From: Streptomyces sp. SCL15-4
GTDB lineage: Bacteria; Actinomycetota; Actinomycetes; Streptomycetales; Streptomycetaceae
Length of the DNA stretch: 64,000 nucleotides
Assembly: GCF_033366695.1 (NCBI RefSeq)
Contig: NZ_JAOBTQ010000001.1
Location: 124,001 to 188,000, forward strand
Direction: 5' to 3'
Part shown: in pieces, positions 43,488 to 52,563 of the stretch
How the letters are laid out: each line of letters starts with the position of its first letter
Numbering within the stretch: the stretch's first letter is position 1
Translations under genes and position numbers: made by a program
The notes under the pieces: model-generated
The model's database searches: none
What the model saw: the letters and a program-made list of their open reading frames with translations, nothing else
Told to the model about the DNA's origin: nothing

Positions 43488-44623
43488 CGGCGTACCGCCT
43501 TGTCGAAGTACTCGGCCATGAGGGCGAGCCCGCGCTCGAACTCGCTGTCCGGTTTCATGAGGCTGACCCGCACGTTGCGAGTGCTGTCCGGGGCGTGCGG
43601 GCTGTCCCAGAAGAACCCGCGTCCGGGCAGCACGCCCACGCCGTGGCCGCGCAGCTCCCGTACGACGGTCCGGTCGTCGAGGCCGGTGCCCGCCGTGGAC
43701 AGCCACTCCACGCTGATGCGGCTCGACCGGGCCGCCCGCTCGACGAGGTCCTCGCCCAGCATTTGCCTCAGTCGGGTGCGTCGCCGTGCGACGAGGGAGT
43801 GGAGGGACCGGTGGAGGCCGGTGACACGTGCCTCCTCGAAGAAGTCTCCGAGGACCCGCAGGGTGAACTTGGAGACGCAGAGGTAGATCTCGTTGTAGAT
43901 CTCCCGCAGCGGGGCGCGGTGGTCGGCCGAGCAGGACAGGAGGCTGGCCTTCATGTCCTGGGTCGGGAAGATCTTGCCGGTGTCCTCGAAGACGATGTAC
44001 GAGGCGCCGAGGTCCTGGAGCACGCGGTAGGCGTCCCAGGTCTGCGGGTAGAACAGCCTGAAACTCGCGTCGATGACGAGCGTGACGCCGTGCTCGACGC
44101 ACGCGCGCACGAGCGCGGTGAAGGCATCCTCGGACAGGTTGGTGCCGGTGGGGTTGTTCGGGTTCACCAGGAACAGGACGTCCGTGCCGGGGAGTCGGCG
44201 GGCGAGTGACTCGCCGTCGGAGATCTCCCGTTCGGAGACGGGAGAAGGGCGCGCGCCGCGCCGGCGCAGGATCAGGGCGAGATTGTCGAAAGTGGGACAG
44301 GTCAGCAGGACGCGCTTGCCGGCGAGGGTCAGATACGCGGCGACGAGGTCGATCGAGTTCGATGCGGTCGGCAGGATCAGGTGCTCCGGGGCCGCCTGGA
44401 GTCCGGCCGACCCGATCAGTTGCGCGTACCGGTCGATGTAGCGGTGCTCCGATTCGGGGATCGACTCCGCCTCGGACTTCCGCCAGGCGTTGCCGAGCCG
44501 GTCGACGATCACCTCCTGGCTGGCGGTGAGCCCCTGGTAGGCGTGGCCGTCGGCGAGGTTCGCCTCGGTGAGGAAACCTATCTGCTCGTAGTCCGTGAGT
44601 GTCTTCACGCGTTGGTCCCCCAT
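43484..44623 (-). CDS. PLP-dependent aminotransferase, class I/II
   Basis: 379 residues from ATG 44623, sharing TGATG with the previous stop. Fold-type I features: ILPTASNSIDLVAAYLTLAG, the NPNNPTG loop, DASF (PLP pyridine-N Asp) and Lys in VFEDTGKIFPTQD (Schiff base), plus the C-terminal NVRVSLMKP carrying the carboxylate-binding Arg. It transaminates an amino acid or oxo acid, or acts as a beta-eliminating lyase. The surroundings suggest it makes or consumes the amino intermediate handled by the SHMT-like enzyme. Confidence 0.9.
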   Translation of the reverse strand: MGDQRVKTLTDYEQIGFLTEANLADGHAYQGLTASQEVIVDRLGNAWRKSEAESIPESEHRYIDRYAQLIGSAGLQAAPEHLILPTASNSIDLVAAYLTLAGKRVLLTCPTFDNLALILRRRGARPSPVSEREISDGESLARRLPGTDVLFLVNPNNPTGTNLSEDAFTALVRACVEHGVTLVIDASFRLFYPQTWDAYRVLQDLGASYIVFEDTGKIFPTQDMKASLLSCSADHRAPLREIYNEIYLCVSKFTLRVLGDFFEEARVTGLHRSLHSLVARRRTRLRQMLGEDLVERAARSSRISVEWLSTAGTGLDDRTVVRELRGHGVGVLPGRGFFWDSPHAPDSTRNVRVSLMKPDSEFERGLALMAEYFDKAVRR

Positions 44624-45927
44624 CAGTTCGCCGCCGGGAAGAGTTCCGTCATGCCGCGCACATCGCCCGGCCTGTCCCGGCCGGTCAGCTCGCGGAACGC
44701 GGCGGCACACGTTTCGCGGTCCCGGCCGGAGAGTGCGTGCACCACCAGTGCGCCCAGCTCCTCCGCATCCGCGACGGTGTAGCCGCAGGAGGAGAGCCAG
44801 GCCGTGCCCAGCCGCAGTCCCCCGGCGTCCCTGAACCGGTCGGAGGGGTCGTGCGGCAGCGACTGGCGGTTGGTGAGGACGCCCAGGTCTTCCAGCAGCG
44901 CCTCCGCGCCGCGCCCGTCGTGCCCGAAGACCTGTCGGGTGTCCAGGAGCAGGTAGTGCTTGTCGGTGCCGCCGCCGACGACGGCCCGTGTGTCGTGCGC
45001 CAGCAGCCGACGGCCGAGCGCCCGGGCCAGCGCGACGCTCCGGTCCGCGTACTCGGCGAAGGCGGCCGTCCGGCTCTCCAGGAGCGCCGTCGCCGCGTCG
45101 GTGAGCCGGCGGATGGGGAAGCTCGACTGGGTTCCGGGATGGACTGCGGCGTCCATGCGGTCGGCCAGCTCGGCACGGCACAGCAGGGCGGCTCCGTGCG
45201 GTCCTCTGAGTGTCTTGTCGAGCGACATCGTCACCACGTCGGCGGCCCGCAGGTCGCACGCGAAGGCGCCGCCCGCGATCAGACCCGCCTCGTGCGACAG
45301 GTCGAGGTGCAGATAGGCGCCGACCTCGTCGCAGAGGGAACGCAGTTCGCCGAGGTCGTAGCTCCACGGGTACGACGACGAACCGCAGATGACCAGCCGC
45401 GGGCGGAACTCCTTCGCGATGCGGCGTGCTTCCTCGTAGTCGATACGTCCGTCCGGTCCGACCCCGTAGAACTCGAACTCGTAGTCGCGGCCGGAGAAGT
45501 TCGCCCGCATACCGTGCGTGAGGTGCCCGCCCGCGCGGAACCGCAGGGCGAGCACGCGGTCCCCGGGCCTCAGCAGGCCCTGGTAGACGGCCTGGTTCGC
45601 CTGGCTGCACGAATGGGACTGGAGGATCGCGTGATCCACGCCGAGGACCTCGCACGCGATCTCCGCTGCGACGCGCTCCAGTTCGTTGTGCAGGGCCGCG
45701 CCGGCGAAGGGCCGCTTGCCGACGATTCCCTCCTGGATCATGTCGCCCGCGTAGGGGAGCGAGCGGGCCCGCCATCCCGGCACGGCGTTGTCACTGGCGA
45801 TCAGGTTGATGACGGAGCGTTCGTACGCCTCTTGTCGGGCGCCGAGCTCGAAGAGTTCGGTCCGGAACCTCGCCCACTTGTCCGGCGCCCCTGCCGTGTG
45901 GAGGGCATTCCTGTCCGTGTCAGTCAC
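44623..45927 (-). CDS. Diverged serine hydroxymethyltransferase-like PLP enzyme
   Basis: 434 residues from GTG 45927, overlapping the upstream gene by 8 bp. Clear SHMT relationship: INLIASDNAVP, EGIVGKRPFAG, SHSCSQANQAVYQGLL, GGHLTHGMRANFSG, LDLSHEAGL, and the PLP-lysine segment MSLDKTLRGPHG (Lys238). Several catalytic residues differ from true SHMT: Asp46 replaces the catalytic Glu, Asp237 replaces the His before the PLP Lys, and SSCGY (379-383) replaces TRRGF, removing the Arg that binds the substrate carboxylate. It is unlikely to be housekeeping glyA; a transaldolase-like or other C-C bond reaction on an unusual substrate is inferred. Confidence 0.85.
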   Translation of the reverse strand: MTDTDRNALHTAGAPDKWARFRTELFELGARQEAYERSVINLIASDNAVPGWRARSLPYAGDMIQEGIVGKRPFAGAALHNELERVAAEIACEVLGVDHAILQSHSCSQANQAVYQGLLRPGDRVLALRFRAGGHLTHGMRANFSGRDYEFEFYGVGPDGRIDYEEARRIAKEFRPRLVICGSSSYPWSYDLGELRSLCDEVGAYLHLDLSHEAGLIAGGAFACDLRAADVVTMSLDKTLRGPHGAALLCRAELADRMDAAVHPGTQSSFPIRRLTDAATALLESRTAAFAEYADRSVALARALGRRLLAHDTRAVVGGGTDKHYLLLDTRQVFGHDGRGAEALLEDLGVLTNRQSLPHDPSDRFRDAGGLRLGTAWLSSCGYTVADAEELGALVVHALSGRDRETCAAAFRELTGRDRPGDVRGMTELFPAAN

Positions 45928-47362
45928 GCGCCCAGGCCCCTTCGACGTAGATGAGGCGTCGTTTCCCGGAGACGAACGTGTCGAAGGTGCCGGCATGGAC
46001 GACGTCGACCCGCATCTTCTCGTGGAGGAACAGCGACGAGAGTTCGCGGACGAACTCGGTGAGGAGCAGGTTGTCCTCGATGTCCTTCCGTGGGTCCGAC
46101 AACCGGAGGCGTACCTCGATGCGGTCCGGTGCCACCTGGACGATCTGGTATTGCAGTACGTTCGACTCCTCGACGACCAGGGTCCGGTCGCACAGGCCGA
46201 GAACGGCGTCGGCCGGCACCGTTCGGCTCCGTCCGTCGCGCAGTTTCTCGTCCTCACGGCCCCGGAACGCGTCGATCATCCGGAAGCGGGAGCCGCACGC
46301 GCAGGTGGCGTCGGGGTTCGCGAGGCGGACGATGTCCCCTTGGTCGTACCGGATGAACGGCATGAACGCGTTGCCGAGCGAGGTGCCGACCATGTGCCCG
46401 AATCCGGTCTCGTCGGCCAGGGCGACCTCCATGTACGCGCTGTCCTCGACGAGGTGGTAGTGGCGCTCCCGGCACTCGTAGGCGATGAGCGAGAACTCCT
46501 CCGACGAGTACTCGTCGAGCACCGGGACCCGGAAGATCCGGGAGTACTTCTCCCGCTCTTCCCGGCTGCTGCGCTCCGAGTTGGTGATGATCGTCTCCAC
46601 GCCGAGCGCGTCGAGTGCGACGTTCTCCTCCGCGAGCCGCTGTAGATAGCTCGGGAAGCAGAGCATGACCTGGGGACGGATCTGGGCCAGGTTCTCCAGG
46701 AGGATGTCGGTGGGACACTCCTGGGCGACGGTGACGTAGGGGTAGGCGCCCAGCAGCGAGGTGAGCCGCTCGGCGGCGAAGTACACCTGATAGCGCCAGT
46801 CGTCCGGCTTCAGGGCGCGGCCGAGGGCGAGTTCGGCGTGGCGCATGTTGAGCAGCACCCGGTAGTCGGTGCTCGCGTTGTCCTGAAGGATCGTCAGGTT
46901 GAGTCCGCTGGACCCGGAGGTGCGGGCCGAGTGGACGGTCCGTGTCCCGGCCGTCTTCCTCGCTTCCTCGCTCACACCCGCCTCGATGAGCATGCGTTTG
47001 TCGATGACGGGCAGCTGCTCGAAGTCGGACCAGGTGACGACGTCCCCCGGTTCGAACCCAACGGCCGCATACAGTTCCCGGTAGAACGGAATCGTCGCGT
47101 AGGCCCCGTCGACGAGGGCGCGCAGCCGGTCGAGCTGCCAGGTCCTGACCTCGGACGGGTTCATGCGGGGACGTTCACGCAGCCGGGAGTTCTCCAGCTC
47201 CCACTTACGTTTGATGCGTAATTGCTGCCTCGGGGTTTCCGGCACCAGCCGGTCACTCCTGCGGATGTATGCGGCGATTCTGTCATTCGTTGTGATGTCA
47301 CTCTCGACATCACGTATTTCGATGCCCACGCCGGCCAGGTCCGAGAATCTCGGGTTCAGCAT
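45920..47362 (-). CDS. PaaK-like adenylate-forming enzyme
   Basis: 480 residues from ATG 47362 (AAGGGA upstream). Resembles phenylacetate-CoA ligase-type adenylating enzymes: ATIPFYRELYAAVGFEPGDV, the P-loop HSARTSGSSGLNLTIL, CFPSYLQRLAEEN, the adenine-binding TNSERSSREEREKY, VLDEYSSEEFSLIAYEC, and IRYDQGDIVRL, with a Cys-x-Cys insert (DATCACGSRFRM) typical of this branch. It would activate a carboxylic acid as acyl-AMP, for CoA or direct transfer to an amine. No carrier protein is encoded nearby, so direct amidation or CoA formation is more likely than carrier loading. Confidence 0.88.
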   Translation of the reverse strand: MLNPRFSDLAGVGIEIRDVESDITTNDRIAAYIRRSDRLVPETPRQQLRIKRKWELENSRLRERPRMNPSEVRTWQLDRLRALVDGAYATIPFYRELYAAVGFEPGDVVTWSDFEQLPVIDKRMLIEAGVSEEARKTAGTRTVHSARTSGSSGLNLTILQDNASTDYRVLLNMRHAELALGRALKPDDWRYQVYFAAERLTSLLGAYPYVTVAQECPTDILLENLAQIRPQVMLCFPSYLQRLAEENVALDALGVETIITNSERSSREEREKYSRIFRVPVLDEYSSEEFSLIAYECRERHYHLVEDSAYMEVALADETGFGHMVGTSLGNAFMPFIRYDQGDIVRLANPDATCACGSRFRMIDAFRGREDEKLRDGRSRTVPADAVLGLCDRTLVVEESNVLQYQIVQVAPDRIEVRLRLSDPRKDIEDNLLLTEFVRELSSLFLHEKMRVDVVHAGTFDTFVSGKRRLIYVEGAWARD

Positions 47363-48833
47363 TTGAATGTCCCTTTTCTCGCGTGCTTTTGGTGATGGCG
47401 ATGTGCCATCCGGTCCGCGCGAAAACAAATACCCCGATTCCGCAACCGCCGATGATGACACCGAGCCACAGGCCGTAGAATCCGAGGGGTGTCAGTTCAC
47501 TGAGGAGGACGCCGGTTCCGAGACCGATGATCCAGTAGCCGACACCCACCACGATCGTGGGAGTTCTGGTGTCCGACAGGCCCACCAGATATCCCATCGA
47601 CATGGTGATGAGCGTGTCGACGACGAAATAGGCGATCACGAGCGGGAGAAGTTCGTGTACCAGGCTCTCCGCCCTTGGGTCGTGCAGTCCGAAGAGCACC
47701 CGGGTGATGAAGCCCGACGAGGCCAGGATGACCACCGACAGGCCGCCGGAGTAGCCGAGCCCGATCGTCAGTAGCGCGGACCGCAGGTCCCGAAGGGCCC
47801 GCCAGTCGCCGTCCTCCCGGGCCCACGCGGCCACGGTAGTCGCCGCGCCGGAGAAGCCGAGAGCGAAGACGACCACCAGGGTCTCCAGCCGCAGACCGAT
47901 GGCGTGGGCGGCGGTCGCGTCGGCTCCGAAGCGGCCCACGAAGAACGCGAGTACGGGGAGGAATCCCTCTCCGAGCAGGACGCGCACGCCGATCCAGGAG
48001 CCCACTCGCAGCAGTTCGCCGAGCAGGGGCAGGCGGGGGGCGAGTGGTGCGTTCCTGAGCCCCAGTTCGCGGAGCCGGCCGGTGAGGAGCAGGGCCGTCA
48101 CGGCGAGGACGATGAAGGCCCGGACGAGTGTGCTCGCGAGCCCGGCTCCGAACACTCCCAGGTCAGGTATCGGCCCGGCGCCGAAGGTCAGTGCGTAGCC
48201 GAGGGCCAGGTTCAGGGGGACGGCCGCCAGCATCACCCAGGTCGCCGGCCTGGGCCGGCCGATGCCGGTCAGCAGGCATCGGGCGTCGACGTAGAGGAGG
48301 AACAGGGGCAGACCGACGGCGGCGCCCTCGTTGTAGTCCTGTGCGATATCCGCTGTCCGCGGGCTCTGTCCGATGAGGGTCAGGATGTTCCCGGTGTTCA
48401 GCAGTACCGCCGTGCCGAGGATCCCGACGAGTACCGCGAGCCACGCGCCCTGAACGAACCAGGCGCGGACGGCGCCTGTGTCGGCCGCGCGATGGCCGGC
48501 CGCCAGTCTGGGGGTGACCGCTGTGACGATTCCCAGACCGAAGAGCATGGTTGCGCTGAAAATACTCAGCGCGAGTGTGACTCCCGCCAACTCGTCCGGT
48601 CCGAGCCTGCTCACCAGCGCGGCGTCGGTGAAGGAGATGGCGAGTTGTGCGACGAAGCCGATGGCGAGGGGAAGACCCAGGGGCAGTATCCTGCGCACCA
48701 TTCCCCGTCCGGAATTCTGGACTGTCGATACCGGCTCCGTCACCGCCGCATCACCGTGGGCTGCTTTTTCAGGCGCGTGCGGGCCGAGATGGTCGAGATG
48801 TTGGATCGACAGGAGCGAGTCAGCATGATGCAT
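47310..48833 (-). CDS. MATE-family efflux transporter
   Basis: 507 residues from ATG 48833 (ribosome binding site weak and very close; a downstream GTG before TEPVSTVQ is possible). Twelve transmembrane segments in two related halves (LPLAIGFVAQLAISFTDAAL; LVSRLGPDELAGVTLALSIF; ARCLLTGIGRPRPATWVMLA) define a multidrug and toxic-compound extrusion protein driven by H+ or Na+. It is the first gene of the operon and overlaps the next by 53 bp, which ties export to biosynthesis. Confidence 0.93.
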   Translation of the reverse strand: MHHADSLLSIQHLDHLGPHAPEKAAHGDAAVTEPVSTVQNSGRGMVRRILPLGLPLAIGFVAQLAISFTDAALVSRLGPDELAGVTLALSIFSATMLFGLGIVTAVTPRLAAGHRAADTGAVRAWFVQGAWLAVLVGILGTAVLLNTGNILTLIGQSPRTADIAQDYNEGAAVGLPLFLLYVDARCLLTGIGRPRPATWVMLAAVPLNLALGYALTFGAGPIPDLGVFGAGLASTLVRAFIVLAVTALLLTGRLRELGLRNAPLAPRLPLLGELLRVGSWIGVRVLLGEGFLPVLAFFVGRFGADATAAHAIGLRLETLVVVFALGFSGAATTVAAWAREDGDWRALRDLRSALLTIGLGYSGGLSVVILASSGFITRVLFGLHDPRAESLVHELLPLVIAYFVVDTLITMSMGYLVGLSDTRTPTIVVGVGYWIIGLGTGVLLSELTPLGFYGLWLGVIIGGCGIGVFVFARTGWHIAITKSTREKGHSNAEPEILGPGRRGHRNT

Positions 48834-48839
48834 CCCCTC

Positions 48840-48859
48840 ATTGAAAATTAAATTTCAAT
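48840..48859. promoter_or_regulatory. AT-rich palindrome upstream of the MATE-led operon
   Basis: ATTGAAA and TTTCAAT are perfect 7-bp arms around ATTAAA, only 6 bp upstream of the first start codon and 85% A/T in DNA that is otherwise about 70% G/C. It probably overlaps the core promoter or 5' leader and is a good operator candidate. Confidence 0.55.
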
Positions 48860-49030
48860 TCCGAGCGTAGATCACGGCGGCTTCCCCGGCCAAGGCCCAG
48901 TGGTGAACTTGGCCGGAAGTCCATGCCCTGCGGTACTGGCTCGACTTCTGCGGCCAGTGACAGTGAGTTACTGTGCTCGCCTCACCGAGTCGAGCACATC
49001 ACCCTTGGCCCTCGGGATTAGCATGTCCGA

Positions 49031-49357
49031 ATGCCATCCGTGAACCTACGCCATTCAGTCAGGACCGACCCGCCGCACGTGTGGCATCAGGAAGTCGTGG
49101 CACCTGGACGTGCCGCGGGCTACGACGGCGTCGTCAACGACTATTTCCTCGTACGCACTGCCAGGTTCGAGCCACGCGGGCCGCTGTCCGACGACGAGCT
49201 GACCGCGGAGAACATCCGCGGTCTCAAGTGGTGGCACCCACGTGAAGTCGCCAGTCATGACGGCCCCCACCTGTTCTCCCCCCGCGGCCTTGGGGCTCCT
49301 GCGACGGCATTGATCACCTGTGGTGTTCCGGCCGGGCCGGTGCTGCTCGGCCTCTGA
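49031..49357 (+). pseudogene. N-terminally truncated Nudix hydrolase
   Basis: The 108-codon frame encodes HVWHQEVVAPGRAAGYDGVV, NDYFLVRTARFEPRG, ENIRGLKWWHPREV and LFSPRGLG, the C-terminal half of streptomycete Nudix proteins. The Nudix box itself (GX5EX7REUXEEXGU) would lie upstream and is absent, so hydrolysis is not expected. Confidence 0.6.
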
Positions 49358-49369
49358 GCAGACATACCG

Positions 49370-49560
49370 CGTCGTGGCGCTGGCAGGACTCGCTTCCGCA
49401 GGAGAGTGAAGCCCGGGCGGCGGCGTGTAAGCATCCATCTTGATGCGGTTGACGTGTCCTTCGACGGCGCCCGAGTTCCAAGGCAGTGTCAACCCGGCGA
49501 CAACGGCGTCCCGGTCGCGGTCCAGCGGCCCTCAGCGCCGCTCGTTTTCGGGCGACTCCG
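49370..49560 (-). pseudogene. ISL3-type transposase relic
   Basis: Minus strand encodes DRDAVVAGLTLPWNSGAVEG and HVNRIKM, then after a frameshift RPGFTLLRKRVLPAP, the C-terminal end of ISL3-family transposases. No catalytic domain remains. Confidence 0.65.
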
Positions 49561-49939
49561 GATGCCTCCCAGCGACGCTGTGTCGTCACTCCGAGTGCCC
49601 GCGTCACAGAGGTTGAGCCAGAACCTGCCCTGTGACAGCAGGTGGAAAAGGGGAACGGACGCAGTGCCGAGGGTGTCGGGCCCTGCCGGTCCGCTCCGCC
49701 GGGACCGGGTTCCGGTCGGCTCCATGGTTCCCGCCGCCGTGTGTTGGCGCCACGCGGAAGGCGGGTCGTGTGCCGCTGGGTGACTGGGCCGGTCAGAGGG
49801 GCAGTTCCTGGCTATAGGCGTCCGCGTCGTACTCCGGCGTGCGCCTGCACTTTCGTGTGACCTTTGGATTGCTGTGAGCTGGGTGTGGCATTAAGCGGGT
49901 GTCAGCACTGCTCTCTTCCTCCGGAAGGACGAACAATCC
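49561..49939. other. Intergenic region
   Basis: No gene supported; the 3' 80 bp likely hold the promoter of the SH3-protein gene. Confidence 0.4.
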
Positions 49940-50269
49940 ATGCTCAAGTCCATGCGCGCTGCCGTTGTCACTGCGGTGACGGTTCTCACCCTCGTCGGGG
50001 GCGTGACGGCAACCACCGCTTCGGCGAACACCGCTTCGGCGGCGGCCCCTGGCGTCGGCGCCCCGGCTGCGGTCAAGGACATTGTCTGCACGGTCAATGA
50101 CAACGGTGTCAACTACCGCGGAGGACCGGGCACCAACTACCCGGTCCTGGGGAAGGTGAACAGGGGCCAGAAGATCAACGCGAAGGGCAGGGAGGGCTCC
50201 TGGGTCATGGGGGACCTCTGGGGCGGCCGGACCGGGGTGTGGATCCACGTCGCCTATCTGGACTGCTGA
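49940..50269 (+). CDS. Small secreted SH3-domain protein
   Basis: 109 residues from ATG 49940, with GGAAGGAC upstream. Sec signal peptide (MRAAVVTAVTVLTLVGGVTA; cleavage near ASA), an Ala-rich linker, then one bacterial SH3 domain: VNYRGGPGTNYPVLGKVNRG, INAKGREGSWVMGDL and GVWIHVAYLDC. The domain has two Cys (start and end) that could pair. Such domains bind cell-wall peptides or act as small extracellular effectors. No partner enzyme adjoins it. Confidence 0.88.
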   Translation: MLKSMRAAVVTAVTVLTLVGGVTATTASANTASAAAPGVGAPAAVKDIVCTVNDNGVNYRGGPGTNYPVLGKVNRGQKINAKGREGSWVMGDLWGGRTGVWIHVAYLDC

Positions 50270-50630
50270 TTGACGACAGACGGGTTGCCGTGAGCGGATC
50301 CGGCACGGATCTGTGCGCCCAGCCGCTCTCACCAGCCCGCGGACGGCGAACGCAGCGGGAGTCCGTCTGCCAGCCGCCCGTTCATCCCTGTTGGCCCCTG
50401 CGAGCACCCCGCCTCGCGGGGGCCGCCGTCGTACTCCAGGCACTCCCGGCCGCCTCGCCCTGGGGCACCGAGCGACCGAGAGCGGGCATTGCTCGCGGCC
50501 GGGCCGGCTACCTGCCCGAGCGGGCGCGCCCGCAGACGGCTCTCATCCGGTCGTCGGCGTCCCAGCGCGAAGGAGGCGGCTCCCGCGCCCTGAAGGTGGC
50601 TGCGGGGGCCGCCTCGTTTTGTCGCCGTGG
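50270..50630. other. Intergenic region
   Basis: No gene supported on either strand. Confidence 0.45.
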
Positions 50631-50930
50631 TCAGGGCGTGTCGCCGGAGTGGTAGAAGCGGCAGCTCACTCCGGGGCCGGGAGAGCGCGGCTCGCCTGGG
50701 CGCGGGTCGTACAGGGCGCGACCGCCGGGCCACCGCACAAGCTCGGTGGACAGGGCGGCGCCGTCGTCGACTTCCTCGGCCCGCCAGCCGGTGATGTCCA
50801 GCAGCAGACCGTCCAGCGGGCCGCCGACCAGTTCGGCGTACGTGCGGTGCGGGAGCGGGCCGGGGTCGGGATCGTCGTGGTCGGCGCCGTAGACGCGGCG
50901 GCGCAGCAGCTGTTCGTCTTCACGGTCCAT
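50631..50930 (-). CDS. Conserved hypothetical protein, about 100 residues
   Basis: 99 residues from ATG 50930. The core YAELVGGPLDGLLLDITGW followed by VRWPGGRALYDPRPGEP and CRFYHSGDTP has the look of a small conserved actinobacterial protein often encoded on mobile or phage-derived segments. No catalytic motif. It begins three bases after the stop of a decayed zinc-ribbon gene, suggesting a former operon. Confidence 0.65.
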   Translation of the reverse strand: MDREDEQLLRRRVYGADHDDPDPGPLPHRTYAELVGGPLDGLLLDITGWRAEEVDDGAALSTELVRWPGGRALYDPRPGEPRSPGPGVSCRFYHSGDTP

Positions 50931-50933
50931 CCG

Positions 50934-51185
50934 TCAAGCCTGGCAGCCGGCACTGACAGCGAGCCAGGTCCCGCAGGCCTTCCACTCGGGCACGGCCTGC
51001 TCCAGGTCGATGACGGCCTGACGGTCGCAGTCCCCGCACAGAGACGGCCGGGGCTCCTGCGCGGTGCCCCAGCCGCCGCGCTCGACCGCCCTTCACCGTT
51101 CGTCGGTGCACTCGGCACCGCAGCCCGTGCAGACGGGACGACGCGCATACCGCTGAAAGCGCTGCCACGCCCCGTCCCATGTTCA
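50934..51185 (-). pseudogene. Decayed zinc-ribbon protein gene
   Basis: Minus-strand frame reads RFQRYARRPVCTGCGAECTD, ER, then TGA, then RAVERGGWGTAQEPRPSLCG, DCDRQAVIDLEQAVPEW and a stop at 50934. The paired CxxC and CxxC (VCTGCG; LCGDCD) form a zinc-ribbon pattern. The internal TGA looks like a TGG-to-TGA change, and there is no start codon. Confidence 0.5.
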
Positions 51186-51267
51186 ACACTTCGGGAGGCG
51201 CCCGGGTGAGCCCCGGATCGAACTGCTTGCGCCTCGTGACATCGTCGCGGCGCCTTCGCGGCAGGCG

Positions 51268-52563
51268 TCACAAGACGTCAGACGCACTCTTCTGGGCGGG
51301 CTCCTTGGATGCCGGGTGATCCGGACCGTCGGCCGGGGCGGCGGCACGCAGCGCCGCTTCGACACGGCGGTTGCCGGTCATGGATGCCGTGACGGCCGTC
51401 ATCGCCAGGAGGAGGACGGCGGCGGCGTAGAGCGGGGTGCGGATGTCGTAGGCGGTGGCCAGCCAGCCGCCGAGGAAGGCCCCGGTGGGGGCGGCGCACA
51501 TGGCCAGCATGCGGGAGGTGGAGGCGACGCGGCCCATGAGGTGGGCCGGGACGATCGCCTGCCGGAGGGAGGGACCGAGCACCATCGTGGCGCCCATGCC
51601 GGCCCCGCAGACGGCGAGCGCCAGCCCTGCCACGTACGGGTTCGGGGCAGCGGCCAGGCCCAGGATGGCGAGCCCTTCGACCGCGGCCGTGCAGGTCAGT
51701 GCGGTGCCGGTGCCGAGTCGTCGGCCAAGGTAGGAGGCGATGCCCGCACCGAGCAGACCGCCGGTGGCCTCCGCGGTGAGGAGCAGGCCGAAGCCGTAGG
51801 TGCCGATGCCGAGGCGGTCGTGCGCGAAGAGGGCCAGGACGGTCTCCACGGCGAGGAAGGCGATGTTCCCGACCGCCGGGCGGAGCGCGAGCCCGAGCAG
51901 CAACCGGTCCCGGAAGACGTACGAGGCCCCGGTCCGCGCTTGCCGGAGCAGCGACTCGCGGATCTCCGGCACGGGCCGGGGCATGCCGGGAAGCGACCGT
52001 ACGAGCAGTGCGGAGAACAGGAACGACACCGCGTCGACGAGCAGCGGAACCGCCCGCCCGAGCGCGAGCAGCGCACTGCCCGCAGGCGGCCCCGCGAAGC
52101 CGGACATGGCGGTCTGCGCTCCGCGCAAGCGGGCATTGGCGCGCTCCAGGAGGGCGGGGTCGCGGCGGAGCAGATCCGGTAGATAGGCCGTGGCGGCCGT
52201 GTCGAAGAAGAGTCCGCCGAGGCCGAGCAGGAAGGCGACGGCCGCGAGCAATGGGATGCTCAGGCCGTCGAGCGCGGCCGCTGCCGCCGGTATCGCGAGC
52301 AGCACCGCACGCGCCGCGTCCGCGACCCACATCGTGCGCCGGCGGTCCCAGCGGTCCACCAGTGCACCGCCGAGTACCCCGAAGAGCAGCCACGGCAGCG
52401 TCCCGGCGGCCGTGACGACGGCGAGCGCCATCGGCTCGCGCGTCAAGGTCAAGGCGAGCAGGGGCAGGGCGGCATGCGACACCCCGTCGCCGAGCGAGGA
52501 CACCGTCTGCGCAGTCCACAGCCGTCCGAAGCCGGTCGGCAACTTACATCTGCTCGAGGTCAC
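51268..52563 (-). CDS. MFS transporter (EntS/MFS_3-like)
   Basis: 431 residues from GTG 52563, overlapping the regulator stop (GTGA). Twelve transmembrane segments; the A-motif-like loop GALVDRWDRRRTMWVADAAR and VLGPSLRQAIVPAHLMGRVA are typical of the EntS-type exporter group for siderophores, macrolides or drugs. Coupled translation with a winged-helix regulator suggests an inducible export system. Confidence 0.93.
   Translation of the reverse strand: MTSSRCKLPTGFGRLWTAQTVSSLGDGVSHAALPLLALTLTREPMALAVVTAAGTLPWLLFGVLGGALVDRWDRRRTMWVADAARAVLLAIPAAAAALDGLSIPLLAAVAFLLGLGGLFFDTAATAYLPDLLRRDPALLERANARLRGAQTAMSGFAGPPAGSALLALGRAVPLLVDAVSFLFSALLVRSLPGMPRPVPEIRESLLRQARTGASYVFRDRLLLGLALRPAVGNIAFLAVETVLALFAHDRLGIGTYGFGLLLTAEATGGLLGAGIASYLGRRLGTGTALTCTAAVEGLAILGLAAAPNPYVAGLALAVCGAGMGATMVLGPSLRQAIVPAHLMGRVASTSRMLAMCAAPTGAFLGGWLATAYDIRTPLYAAAVLLLAMTAVTASMTGNRRVEAALRAAAPADGPDHPASKEPAQKSASDVL

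Noticed and set aside
44623..45927. Annotation as housekeeping glyA
   Set aside because: The catalytic Glu, the His before the PLP Lys and the carboxylate-binding Arg are all replaced, and the gene lies inside a specialised operon.
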